Translations under genes and position numbers: made by a program
Assembly: GCA_947493695.1 (NCBI GenBank)
Contig: CANLSF010000004.1
Location: 372,001 to 436,000, forward strand
DNA: 64,000 nt
From: an uncultured Kiloniellaceae bacterium
GTDB taxonomy: Bacteria > Pseudomonadota > Alphaproteobacteria > Kiloniellales > Kiloniellaceae
Direction of reading: 5' to 3'
Notes under the pieces: model-generated
Told to the model about the DNA's origin: nothing
The model's input: only the letters and a program-made list of their open reading frames with translations
The model's database searches: none
Shown: positions 40,765 through 49,685 of the stretch, in pieces
Position numbering within the stretch: the stretch's first letter is position 1
Layout of the letters: every line of letters begins with the position of its first letter

Positions 40765-43701
40765 TTATTTTAAACGGGAATGCGAAATAATTTCCGGCTC
40801 GCCATCGTTCCAGAGGATTCCAAAACGAAACGGCCGAAAGACCTCAAACCGTTTGTCCTTGATTGCAAAGGTCACATCCGCATAACGGCCATCACCGGCA
40901 GAAGGTGGCAGCGCCGCCCCGACCGCAAGTGAGAAAATCTTGGTCGCGCGCGGATCCGCAGCGGCTCCGCGGACATGGATTTTGTTCTCACGGTTATAAT
41001 CGGTGATGATTTCGCGCAAAACATACTCTTTGTCTTCAAAGAAAGCCTGCATATCCTCTTTGGAGATGGAAGGTTCAGGAAATGCTGCCAAGGCCTGTGT
41101 ATTGGCAGCAGCGACCTGTTCTTTCGCCGCAAGTTCCCTCTCGGCCTGCTCTCTGGCTTCCCTGAGTTTTTGCGCTTCGGCTGCAGCTCTTTCACGCTCA
41201 GCTTCCTCGGCTTCTTCCACTAAAAGCTGATCCAGCGAAACTTGAGCAGTCTGCGTATACTCTCCTTGCGGATAGGCCACCAGAAACTCACGGAAGGCTG
41301 CAGGGTCTTTACTGTCCTTGAGCTCGGCCCAGGCGCGACCTTCCTTCTCGACTTCGAGGGCTCTCTGAGTGTCCAGTTCAGCCTGTTCTTGCCGGAAAAG
41401 ATCACGTTCCAGTTCCGCTTCGGCGACCCGGTGGCTGTCCGGATAGCGCTCCAGAAAGGCTGAAATCGCTGTGACTTTGTCTTCCGGAGAAACAGGTTCG
41501 CCGAAGGTCTCATCCAGGACGATGCGAAGTTCATTCCAGGCGAGGATCTCGTCGTTGTCGATTCTCTTCAAAAGGCTCCCGTAGACAAACGCCTCCGACC
41601 CGGCGCGCTCTATTTTCAACCAGGTCTCGCCTGCCGCCTCCGCGCGCGCAGTAACACGAACCTCATTTCCGGTCTTGAGGCTCCCCAGCACGATGCCGTC
41701 CCGTGAGGGCTTACTGCGCATATTTGCGTTTCTCGTTGCGACGTAACGCCCGTCCATATCGGTGATGACAGGTTTCAGCAATTCGTCGAGCCGTTCCTGA
41801 GCATCTGCAGCGTAGGTACCGGCAGGAAAGTCCTGGATGTAGCCGCGGTATGCTGCTGGCGTATCGGCAGTATTGGCGGATTCCCAGGCCTGGGAGTCTT
41901 TCAGGCGTGAGGCGGCCTGTTGCTCCTGTGCCAGTTGCTCCTCAAGCGCCGCGATCCGCTGTTTGGCGTTGGCCTGGTTCGCACCTTCGCCAAAGGCTGA
42001 GAGATAACTCTGATAGGCCTCGATAGAGTCCTCATTCTGAGCGGCATCCCAGGCCTCTAGTTCCTTAGCCTGTGCAGCAGCCGTTTGCGCTTCGCGTTCT
42101 GCCTGGGCCTTTGCCTCAGCCTCGGCTTTGAGTCGGGCTGCTTCCTGCTCTTGCTTAAGTTTCGTGGCCTCAGCGTCGGCTTCGGCCTTGGCCTGTGCAG
42201 CCACACGTTCCTGTTGTTCTAATTCGTCGAGCCGGCTGCGCGCATCTGCAAGGAAGCTACCTTCGCGCTGCGCTGCAATATAGCTTCGGTACGCGGCAAC
42301 AGTGTCCACCGACTGCGCCTCAGACCAAGCGGCTTGGTCAGCTTCCTGTTTCGACTGCGAAGCCTGCTTTCTGCGGTCTTCCTGTTCCGCCGACCTGCGA
42401 AGCAACTCCGCGACCTCGGATTCCTCGCGGATTTTTGCGAGCAACGCCTCCGCTTCAGCCCGAAAGCTGCCTTCCGGATACTTTTCTATGTAGTCGGACA
42501 GCACCTGAACATCTCGGGCCTCCATGGCTTGATGCCATTCCTCCATCTCTGAGTCGCCGAATAGCTTATTCAAATCAACCAGAGACGCGCCAACCGCACC
42601 GGCCAGCACGACCGCAATTGACGCCCCGATCATCGCAAGCTTCCGATTGGAAGATCCTTCGCTTCCTCCGCTTTCGCTAATTCTATCGCGCTCCGCCAGA
42701 AGCGGCGACGATGCAGGCTCGGGTGGATCCGCCTCATCCTGATTTGCCCCCGGATCAAAAGCACGTAGCACGGTGGTATCACCGCCACTATCCAGAGCAT
42801 CGGCCTGTGACTCGTCCGGGCTGCCGAATAACGCGAGCCACTCGTCGACGGACTGGGGGCGGTCTTTCGCCCGAATAGCAAGAGCCTTATCCACTGCCGA
42901 GAGGAAGGTCGGCGTGTAGCCGGGCAGATCCATGTCGGACAGGAGTGTCAACTTGTCTTCATCAAGCCTTTCAGCAGAATCAGGCGGCAGTTTTCCAGTA
43001 ATACAGCGATAGAGAGTCACTCCGAGGGCGTAAATGTCGGTCCAGGGACCATCGTTTCCACGGGCTGCGTACTGTTCAAAAGCAGCGTAGGGAGGCGTGA
43101 TCGCTGCGACGATTGAGCGGGTTTGGGCATCGAGTGTCTGACGTGCCGCACCAAAATCCAACAGAACCGGGCTACCGTCGTCGCGTATCAGGATATTTGC
43201 CGGCTTGATGTCACGGTGCCACACGCCCGCCTGATGAACGCGCCGCAAACCACTCAGCAAGCTCACTAACGCCGTTTCCAACCGCTTTTGAGGCAGAGTC
43301 GCCTGCCCCTTTATAAGCTCTGAAAGCGGGCGGGCTTCCTCGAAGTCCATAACCATGTACGTGGTGCCGTTGGCTTCGAAAAAGCGGCGGACGGCAACGA
43401 TGTTCGGATGACGCTCCGGTTGGGCCAGATTCCAGAGAATTCGCGCTTCCTCCTGGAACTTCTTAAGTCCCCAGGCGTAAGCCTCTTCCGAATCCGAGGA
43501 TGTAGGCGCGACCGTGGTGCCAGCCGTGCGCGTCGCAAGATGGCGCGGAAGATATTCCTTGATAGCGACCTGATCGCCCAGGTATCGGCCTTCCCCACGG
43601 TAGACAATGCCAAATCCACCCTCACCCAGCACCTCGATCAGGCGGTACTCGTCAACCGTCGCACCTGGTGACAGTGCGTTATGATGGTAGGCGTCGCTCA
43701 T
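40765..43701 (-). CDS. Serine/threonine protein kinase with repeat-rich outer region and SH3b domain
   Basis: 978 residues from the ATG at 43699-43701. Kinase domain about 17-290 with VLGEGGFGIVYRG, the lysine in VAIKEYLPR, HRDIKPANIL and DFGAAR; all catalytic residues are intact. Transmembrane helix about 353-375. The periplasmic part has at least five degenerate repeats of about 40 residues (e.g. AYRSYIAAQREGSFLADA, AYQSYLSAFGEGANQANA, AYRGYIQDFPAGTYAADA, AFREFLVAYPQGEYTQTA), an SH3b domain (about 650-715) and Lys/Glu-rich coiled stretches. The PP2C gene starts upstream and ends 25 bases before it. Likely senses the wall or an outer ligand. Confidence 0.9.
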   Translation of the reverse strand: MSDAYHHNALSPGATVDEYRLIEVLGEGGFGIVYRGEGRYLGDQVAIKEYLPRHLATRTAGTTVAPTSSDSEEAYAWGLKKFQEEARILWNLAQPERHPNIVAVRRFFEANGTTYMVMDFEEARPLSELIKGQATLPQKRLETALVSLLSGLRRVHQAGVWHRDIKPANILIRDDGSPVLLDFGAARQTLDAQTRSIVAAITPPYAAFEQYAARGNDGPWTDIYALGVTLYRCITGKLPPDSAERLDEDKLTLLSDMDLPGYTPTFLSAVDKALAIRAKDRPQSVDEWLALFGSPDESQADALDSGGDTTVLRAFDPGANQDEADPPEPASSPLLAERDRISESGGSEGSSNRKLAMIGASIAVVLAGAVGASLVDLNKLFGDSEMEEWHQAMEARDVQVLSDYIEKYPEGSFRAEAEALLAKIREESEVAELLRRSAEQEDRRKQASQSKQEADQAAWSEAQSVDTVAAYRSYIAAQREGSFLADARSRLDELEQQERVAAQAKAEADAEATKLKQEQEAARLKAEAEAKAQAEREAQTAAAQAKELEAWDAAQNEDSIEAYQSYLSAFGEGANQANAKQRIAALEEQLAQEQQAASRLKDSQAWESANTADTPAAYRGYIQDFPAGTYAADAQERLDELLKPVITDMDGRYVATRNANMRSKPSRDGIVLGSLKTGNEVRVTARAEAAGETWLKIERAGSEAFVYGSLLKRIDNDEILAWNELRIVLDETFGEPVSPEDKVTAISAFLERYPDSHRVAEAELERDLFRQEQAELDTQRALEVEKEGRAWAELKDSKDPAAFREFLVAYPQGEYTQTAQVSLDQLLVEEAEEAERERAAAEAQKLREAREQAERELAAKEQVAAANTQALAAFPEPSISKEDMQAFFEDKEYVLREIITDYNRENKIHVRGAAADPRATKIFSLAVGAALPPSAGDGRYADVTFAIKDKRFEVFRPFRFGILWNDGEPEIISHSRLK

Positions 43702-43726
43702 TTTGATCGCCGTCGCATGCCAGAAC

Positions 43727-44506
43727 TCACCGTAAATGCCCCTCACGCGTGTTTAGTGCCGGTCTGGCAGCACAGACTGTGACGTTATCGCTGCTGCCGT
43801 TTGAGCGAGACACTGCCAAATCAACCAGAACCTCAAACGCGCTTTTCAGATCGTTTGCCTGCATGGCCCCAGACATTTCCGCTTCCGACAGATTTACCCA
43901 GAAGCCATCCGTGCAAAGAAGAAAACCGTCATCAGGCGCAATCGCCTCTGAGTAAACCTGATATTCCTGGTCTCGTTCCGGGCCAAGGCTCTTGTATAGC
44001 CGTCCTTGTTCTGGGCCTGTCCGGGCCTCTTCTTCGCTCAATTCACCCATTTCAACCATCAACCGGGCCACCGAGTGGTCCTTCGACCTGTAAATGGTAT
44101 CCCCTTGGCGAAACACATACAATCGGCTATCGCCCAGATGTGTCCAACAAGCGTGGTTTCTTCCCAATAGCGCCGCAACACAAGTCGTCCGGGCTTCATC
44201 TCCAAATTCGGCCGACACCTGCGCGACCCGGATCATGGCTTCATCAAAACACTGCCGCAAGGTTTGCTCGTCAATTCCCGGATGATTTTCCCATTCCTGC
44301 ATTAGCGCGCTCACCGCTGCTGAGGCCGCCTCTTCACCCCCCAGGTGCCCACCCAGACCATCGGCGACGGTCAAAATGCAGTGCTGATTGTCGGCGGTCA
44401 CGCGGTAGCCGACCCGGTCCTGTTGCGCCTGCCTGTCGCCCTGGCGCTGTTGGGTAGTGATATCCCACCCCTGGTGTGCCTGAGTTCTCAATTCCCGATG
44501 AACCAT
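43727..44506 (-). CDS. PP2C-family serine/threonine phosphatase
   Basis: 259 residues from an ATG at 44504-44506 (a GTG 18 bases upstream is an alternative). PP2C metal Asp residues are seen in ILTVADGLGGHLGGEEAA, LGDSRLYVFRQGD, LLCTDGFW and SDNVTVCAA. It lies immediately before the kinase gene on the same strand and should reverse its phosphorylation. Such kinase-phosphatase pairs also occur next to type VI secretion genes, but no other T6SS component is seen here. Confidence 0.92.
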   Translation of the reverse strand: MVHRELRTQAHQGWDITTQQRQGDRQAQQDRVGYRVTADNQHCILTVADGLGGHLGGEEAASAAVSALMQEWENHPGIDEQTLRQCFDEAMIRVAQVSAEFGDEARTTCVAALLGRNHACWTHLGDSRLYVFRQGDTIYRSKDHSVARLMVEMGELSEEEARTGPEQGRLYKSLGPERDQEYQVYSEAIAPDDGFLLCTDGFWVNLSEAEMSGAMQANDLKSAFEVLVDLAVSRSNGSSDNVTVCAARPALNTREGHLR

Positions 44507-44649
44507 TTTTCTGCTGACAAGCACTCGTGAGCCGGAGTTGGTGGTCGGACCTGGCCACAGGTTTTATCTGTTAACCCTTTAAACACCTGATCAACCTACT
44601 CTTTCAAGTCAGACGTTGATATTTTCCATGCTGAAACAAGGAAAATAAA

Positions 44650-44988
44650 ATGGCCCAGGCGCAAACGAGACCAGAGCGATCCGCGTCGAAAGACGCCGTC
44701 CTGCCCGCAGAAGCGAGCCGAAACGAAGGTGGGTCTGCACTTGCCGGGAGAAATGCAGCCACAGTTTCGATAGCTGATGTTTCAAATGGTGAAACGTTAC
44801 CCGGAAGCGGAACAGATAAAGAACCCACTGTGCGTCACTGGCAAGATCTCATTGCTTCGTCACTGGCTCTGGAGGAGCAAGCCAGGGAGAATGATCGCTG
44901 GAACGCAAGGCAATCCATGCCTTTTTTACTTGGCCTGTCAGCCGCTCTCTGGGCCCTGCTGATTAGCGGTCTGCTCCAAGCCTGGTAA
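44650..44988 (+). CDS. Small tail-anchored membrane protein, unknown
   Basis: 112 residues, no family recognised. The first about 85 residues are polar and disordered, with many Ala/Glu/Ser residues; a single hydrophobic helix at the end (SMPFLLGLSAALWALLISGLLQAW) suggests a C-terminal membrane anchor with the body in the cytoplasm. A good ribosome site (AAGGAAA) precedes the ATG. It is divergent from the PP2C-kinase pair (143 bases), so it might be a substrate or localisation partner; this is inference. Confidence 0.6.
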   Translation: MAQAQTRPERSASKDAVLPAEASRNEGGSALAGRNAATVSIADVSNGETLPGSGTDKEPTVRHWQDLIASSLALEEQARENDRWNARQSMPFLLGLSAALWALLISGLLQAW

Positions 44989-45187
44989 GGACAAAGAGCA
45001 GATTCTCATTTGATCGGACGGACAAAAATCCACAACCAGCTTTCTCTCTCCAGGACCGCTAACCACTCCTTAAGGTGGTTACTGTACGAAGTTAATTCGC
45101 ACAAAAGTATCGAGAAGTGATCGTACTGGCGGCTTGTGCGGGCTCGCCCGAGTTAGTTGTTACACAGTGGGTTTTTGAAACACGTCT
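44989..45187. other. Intergenic region before the GGDEF-EAL gene
   Basis: 199 bases. CTCCTTAAGGTGG at 45066-45078 centres on a CCTTAAGG palindrome. No gene is seen; promoter for the diguanylate cyclase/phosphodiesterase expected. Confidence 0.35.
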
Positions 45188-47035
45188 ATGGCCGACTTTC
45201 CCCCGCCAATATCAGATGGATGGTTTTCGGTCACAAATGATCAAGGCCTTCGCCTCCTCAAAGTCCTTGCTGGACGTTGGCGCAGTTATCTCAGAATTGC
45301 GGTCTTTACGTCCTTTGCTGCCATCGCGCTCTCCGCCTTTTTCAGTTGGTTCAACACTGGCGCATTTGCGCCTGACCCTCTGATCCTCACGGCCATATGG
45401 ATATCCGGCTTCACCGGCTGCATCGCCGGCATGCGGTCGACGCGGCCCTCAAGCGGGCTTCACTTTACTTCTGCCGAAGCGCTTGATCGTCAGAGTGCAG
45501 ACACCGAAAACACCGCATCTGTAATGGTGCCGATAACGTCAGGCGGGCAAACTCACCTGCCGACGCAAGACAATGAAGCCACCCCTGACCAGGCGTTTCG
45601 TCATACACACCCACAGGCCTCAACAAAGCTTGAGGCAGAGCTTCTGCAGCGAACAGCTGAATTGGTTGAGGCCAACGAAGCGTTACAGCAGAAAATCGTC
45701 GAACAGGCCCTGGCTGAGACCCGACTCAGATACGACGTCTTTCATGACCGCTTGACGAATCTGCCCAACCGTTCGCTTTTTTCCGACCGCCTTACGCACT
45801 CCATCAATCGCGCACGACGGCGCGGAGAATCAGGCTTTGCAGTCCTGTTGTTCAATATCGACCGTTTCAGGGACGTTAACGATAGCCTCGGTTTGTCGGC
45901 CGGGGATCAGCTCCTGATCTCCGTCAGCCAACGTATTCGCGAAGCCCTCAGGCCGGGCGACACACTTGCCAGGCTTGGCGGAGACGACTTCGCTATACTG
46001 ATCGAGAATGTATCAAAGGAAGCCGATGCCGCTGCTTGCGCCCGTCGCATTTTAGCCCTGCTGGAAGATCCCATTAAAATTGTGGGGCGCGAAGTTTTTT
46101 GCAGCGGCAGTATCGGGATCGCCGTCAATCGCAGTGACTACACCGATGCTGATGCCATGCTTCAGGATGTGAATTATGCGCTTGAGACGGCCAAGACCAA
46201 GGTTAGGTCCAATTATGTGCTGTTCGAAGCAGATATGCGCGGCACCGAACGGCCACGCTTGGAAATCGAAACAGACCTTCGGCGTGCGGTAAAAAAGGGT
46301 GATGAATTTGTCCTTTTTTACCAACCCATCATAGACTTGAACACAAGACGTATTGTCGGGTTCGAGGCTCTTATCCGCTGGCAACATCCGACCAGAGGCC
46401 TGATTGGCCCCGGTGATTTTATCGCTGTTGCGGAGGATACGGGATTGATCGTCCAGATCGGTCGTTGGGTTTTGCACGAAGCCTGTGCTCAACTGAGTTC
46501 CTGGCAGACAGATGGTTCTTTTGATGCAAAAACAGTGATGAGTATTAATGTTTCCAGTCGCCAGCTTACGGATGATCGGCTCGTCGAGGACGTCGGCAAT
46601 TGCATCAACGCATACAGCCTTGATCCGGGATGCCTGAAACTTGAGGTCACCGAATCCCTGTTGATGGAAGACCCTGAAGCCGCTGAGAAGATACTCACTG
46701 AACTCAAAGCACTTAAGGTCGACCTATCGATCGATGATTTCGGAACTGGTTACTCAAGCCTCAGCTATCTTCACAGATTCCCTTTTGACTACTTGAAGAT
46801 TGATCAGAGTTTCGTAAGCCAGATGACCACCGACCAGGAAATCGCGCAAATTGTACGAACGATCATCAGCCTTGCCCGCGGATTGCAGATGGATGTCATC
46901 GCAGAAGGTGTCGAAGACGTAGAGACGGAAAAAGCCCTTTTGGGCTTAGGATGCACCATGGTTCAAGGTTATCATTACGCGCGACCGCTCGCCGCCAATG
47001 ATGCGCAGAAGTACACTCTCAGTTCTCAAAAATAA
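45188..47035 (+). CDS. Membrane-bound GGDEF-EAL cyclic-di-GMP protein
   Basis: 615 residues. Two predicted membrane helices near 33-55 and 62-82, a polar linker with a coiled coil (about 145-180, LEAELLQRTAELVEANEALQ), a GGDEF domain (about 185-340; signature LARLGGDDFAILI, an accepted variant) and an EAL domain (about 355-605; GFEALIRWQHP, EVTESLLMED, DDFGTGYSSLSYL, KIDQSFV). EAL catalytic residues all look intact, so phosphodiesterase activity is likely; cyclase activity is possible. It is followed by the Flp-type pilin gene. Confidence 0.93.
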   Translation: MADFPPPISDGWFSVTNDQGLRLLKVLAGRWRSYLRIAVFTSFAAIALSAFFSWFNTGAFAPDPLILTAIWISGFTGCIAGMRSTRPSSGLHFTSAEALDRQSADTENTASVMVPITSGGQTHLPTQDNEATPDQAFRHTHPQASTKLEAELLQRTAELVEANEALQQKIVEQALAETRLRYDVFHDRLTNLPNRSLFSDRLTHSINRARRRGESGFAVLLFNIDRFRDVNDSLGLSAGDQLLISVSQRIREALRPGDTLARLGGDDFAILIENVSKEADAAACARRILALLEDPIKIVGREVFCSGSIGIAVNRSDYTDADAMLQDVNYALETAKTKVRSNYVLFEADMRGTERPRLEIETDLRRAVKKGDEFVLFYQPIIDLNTRRIVGFEALIRWQHPTRGLIGPGDFIAVAEDTGLIVQIGRWVLHEACAQLSSWQTDGSFDAKTVMSINVSSRQLTDDRLVEDVGNCINAYSLDPGCLKLEVTESLLMEDPEAAEKILTELKALKVDLSIDDFGTGYSSLSYLHRFPFDYLKIDQSFVSQMTTDQEIAQIVRTIISLARGLQMDVIAEGVEDVETEKALLGLGCTMVQGYHYARPLAANDAQKYTLSSQK

Positions 47036-47137
47036 TTATCAAAATAATTTTTCATTTTATTCAATATTTAATCGAAAAAATTAATTTTTGTTTAGAATAT
47101 TAATTTTTGATTACTACTTTCTGGATATGCTGACCCC
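47036..47137. promoter_or_regulatory. Very AT-rich region before the pilin gene
   Basis: About 100 bases, nearly all A/T from 47036 to 47115, in a GC-rich neighbourhood. It resembles a strong promoter with an UP element for a highly expressed pilin, or a binding region for a nucleoid protein such as a silencer. Confidence 0.45.
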
Positions 47138-47305
47138 ATGATTCAGGAATTTATTAAAGACGAATCAGGTGTGACCGCTGTGGAATACGGCCTGATCGCA
47201 GCATTGCTGGGTGTCGTCGCAATACCGGGATTTCGCGCCTTGGGTGTCTCAATGGGCGACATGTATGACCATGTAGCCACTATTGTCACAGCCGCAACGC
47301 CATGA
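47138..47305 (+). CDS. Flp/Fap-type pilin (class IVb), 55 residues
   Basis: Small pilin. The frame ATG at 47138 to TGA at 47303-47305 encodes a short basic/acidic leader (MIQEFIKDESG), then VTAVEYGLIAALLGVVAI. The mature sequence after Gly11 carries the conserved Glu at +5 and Tyr at +6, as in Flp prepilins cleaved by TadV/CpaA. The hydrophobic helix continues to about residue 33, followed by a short polar tail. None of the tad/cpa assembly genes is in the window. Ribosome site is weak. Confidence 0.82.
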   Translation: MIQEFIKDESGVTAVEYGLIAALLGVVAIPGFRALGVSMGDMYDHVATIVTAATP

Positions 47306-47554
47306 TGACTTCCTTGTGACGTACCAGGGCTCAAGTGCTTCGGCTGCTTATAGAAGCAACGCTGTAAAACGGGCCGTTAACAGCTCGTTTACCACGTTGT
47401 TTCACGCAAAACTAAGCACAACGGGCTTACTGTCGCACAGCTAGGTAGGCGCTACTGAGCGCCCAGGTAGGGCGCGCCCTTTTAAGGGCGTGTTTCAAAG
47501 GAACCACCACCCACTCAAAAGACACTGAAGTTCGGAATGCCACGCGCCCGTGCG
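47306..47554. other. Intergenic region after the pilin gene with stem-loops
   Basis: 249 bases between two convergent genes. It includes an imperfect hairpin at 47364-47392 (one bulge and one G-U pair) and a shorter CGCCC/GGGCG hairpin near 47475-47490 followed by TGTTT, either of which may terminate pilin transcription. No further gene is seen. Confidence 0.4.
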
Positions 47555-49675
47555 CTATTCCGCCACGGTCTGCTCTTTCTCGACCTGGACAATAACCGGT
47601 TCAACAGCTTGAAGTTCTTCAAGCGATATGTGACAGGCGATGAAATGTCCCGGTGAAGCTTCAATATCGGGCGGCAAGTCCGATTCACAAACCGCGCCGA
47701 TTTTCCTTGGACAACGGGTATTGAAGGCGCAGCCGCTCGGTGGGTTCGTCACGCTTGGCAGACTGCCTTCGAGAATAATCCGTTTTTTATGGATCGAGGT
47801 ATCTGCGATAGGAACCGCAGACAACAATGCCTCGGTGTAGGGATGATACGGCGGCGCAAATACCTCGTCCGTAGTCCCCTTCTCTACAATATGTCCAAGG
47901 TACATCACCACAACACGATCAGCCAGATACCGCACAAGGCTGAGATCGTGACTGATGAAAATCAATGTCGTTCGGTATTCGCGTTGTATATCCATCAGCA
48001 GACCGGTCACTGCGGCCTGAACCGAGACGTCCAACGCGGAAACCGGCTCGTCGGCAACCACCAGTGAAGGATTACCTGCAAAGGCGCGCGCTATCCCGAC
48101 ACGCTGTTTCTGTCCGCCAGAGAGCTGCCTGGGGCGCCGCCAAACGAATTCCCGGGGCAGTTTGACCAGATCAAGCAGCTCCAGAACCCTGTTCTGAACC
48201 TTGTCTTCATTCGACTCAACGCCGAATTTACGAATCACGCGTGCCAACTGAGCGCCCACTGAATGACTCGGATTGAGCGTGTCGAAAGGGTTTTGAAAGA
48301 CCATCTGCATGGACCCCACCTGTTTCGGTGAGCGCCCCTGCACAGGTTCGTTGGCAATATCCTGACCGTTGAATTCGACAGCGCCGTCGGTCGCGGTCTC
48401 CAGGCCCATCAGGACCTTGGCAAAGGTCGACTTTCCACAGCCGGATTCGCCAACGACAGCCACCGTCTGTGAAGCATGGGCGTCGAGGCTGATATGCTCG
48501 TTTGCCTTGACGTAGCGCACGCGCTCGCCCGAGATCATGGCAGCAATCGAGCTGTCTTTGATCTCGTAGTATTTCTTCATGCCCTTGACGGCCAGCACCT
48601 TCTCGCCGGCTTCCAATGCGGTCCCGTCCAGACCCTCAGGTTTGTAGTTTGCCCAGTCGATCTCCTGCCAACGCGCGCAACGCACGAGATGTCCTTCTTC
48701 ATCCGCAACTTCGGTCATCGCAATGCTGGCGCCTTCCACAGCGACGTCGCAGCGCCCGGCTTCAAAGAAGTCACAGCGTGGCCCGAAGTAACAGCCTGGT
48801 GGACGATCGTGCGGCAACGGCAACTGTCCGCGGATCGGAACCAGAGGGTGCTCCTTCTTGTTTGTTCCCGGCAGCGGTATCGCGTTGAAAAGTCCCTTGG
48901 TGTAGGGATGCCGCATCTGATCGAAAACCTCATGCACTGTGCCCGATTCGACGACGACGCCGGAGTACATCACGTTGACACGTCGGCAGGTCGCCAGGAT
49001 CAGGCCCAGATTGTGCGAAATGTAGACCATCGACGTGTTGAACTTCTTCGCAATCTCGGCGATCAGCTCAACAATGCCCGCTTCAACTGTCACATCCAGT
49101 GCCGTTGTCGGCTCATCGAGCAGCAGCAGCGAAGGATTGGACAGCAACGCCATTGCAATGACGACGCGCTGTTGTTGACCACCAGAAATCTGATGGGGGT
49201 AACTGTTCATCACCCGCTCGGGATCAGGCAGCTTTACATCCGTGAGCACCTGTTTCGCGCGCTCATATGCCTGCTCCTCCGTCACATCTTCATGACAGAG
49301 TGGAACCTCCATCAGTTGTTTGCCCAGGGTCATACTGGGGTTCAGAGATGCCATCGGTTCCTGGTAGACCATGGCGATATCGCTGCCACGCAGTTGCCGC
49401 AGTTCTTCTTCACTGCAGGTCGCGAGATCACGCCCCTTATAGAAGACCTGCCCACCCACGATGGCACCGTTACCGCCGAGGTAACGCATAATCGCCATCG
49501 CCACAGTGGACTTTCCGCAACCGGACTCGCCAACCAGACCGACGGAATCGCCCTGGTGGAGTGTCAGATTGAAGTCAATGACCGCGGGGATCTCTCCCGC
49601 CCGGGTGAAGTAGGAGATCGAGAGATTTCGGCACTCCAGAATCGGACCGTCATAGTCCTGGTCAAAACCGGTCAT
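47555..49675 (-). CDS. Fused double ATPase of a dipeptide/oligopeptide/nickel ABC importer (DppD-DppF type)
   Basis: 706 residues from the ATG at 49673-49675, preceded by GAGGAGG. Two complete ABC cassettes: first Walker A GESGCGKSTVAM, signature ISGGQQQRVVIAMAL and LLLDEPTTALD; second Walker A GESGCGKSTFAK, signature LSGGQKQRVGIARAF and VVADEPVSALD. Each is followed by the oligopeptide-transporter C-terminal motif with cysteines (PGCYFGPRCDF and SGCAFNTRCPR). It energises the permeases encoded just upstream in the operon. Confidence 0.95.
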   Translation of the reverse strand: MTGFDQDYDGPILECRNLSISYFTRAGEIPAVIDFNLTLHQGDSVGLVGESGCGKSTVAMAIMRYLGGNGAIVGGQVFYKGRDLATCSEEELRQLRGSDIAMVYQEPMASLNPSMTLGKQLMEVPLCHEDVTEEQAYERAKQVLTDVKLPDPERVMNSYPHQISGGQQQRVVIAMALLSNPSLLLLDEPTTALDVTVEAGIVELIAEIAKKFNTSMVYISHNLGLILATCRRVNVMYSGVVVESGTVHEVFDQMRHPYTKGLFNAIPLPGTNKKEHPLVPIRGQLPLPHDRPPGCYFGPRCDFFEAGRCDVAVEGASIAMTEVADEEGHLVRCARWQEIDWANYKPEGLDGTALEAGEKVLAVKGMKKYYEIKDSSIAAMISGERVRYVKANEHISLDAHASQTVAVVGESGCGKSTFAKVLMGLETATDGAVEFNGQDIANEPVQGRSPKQVGSMQMVFQNPFDTLNPSHSVGAQLARVIRKFGVESNEDKVQNRVLELLDLVKLPREFVWRRPRQLSGGQKQRVGIARAFAGNPSLVVADEPVSALDVSVQAAVTGLLMDIQREYRTTLIFISHDLSLVRYLADRVVVMYLGHIVEKGTTDEVFAPPYHPYTEALLSAVPIADTSIHKKRIILEGSLPSVTNPPSGCAFNTRCPRKIGAVCESDLPPDIEASPGHFIACHISLEELQAVEPVIVQVEKEQTVAE

Positions 49676-49685
49676 CAGGTCCTCC

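Noticed and set aside
40765-44506. Kinase/phosphatase pair as part of a type VI secretion locus
   Set aside because: None of the structural T6SS genes is in the window; the pair stands next to a small membrane protein and cyclic-di-GMP gene instead.
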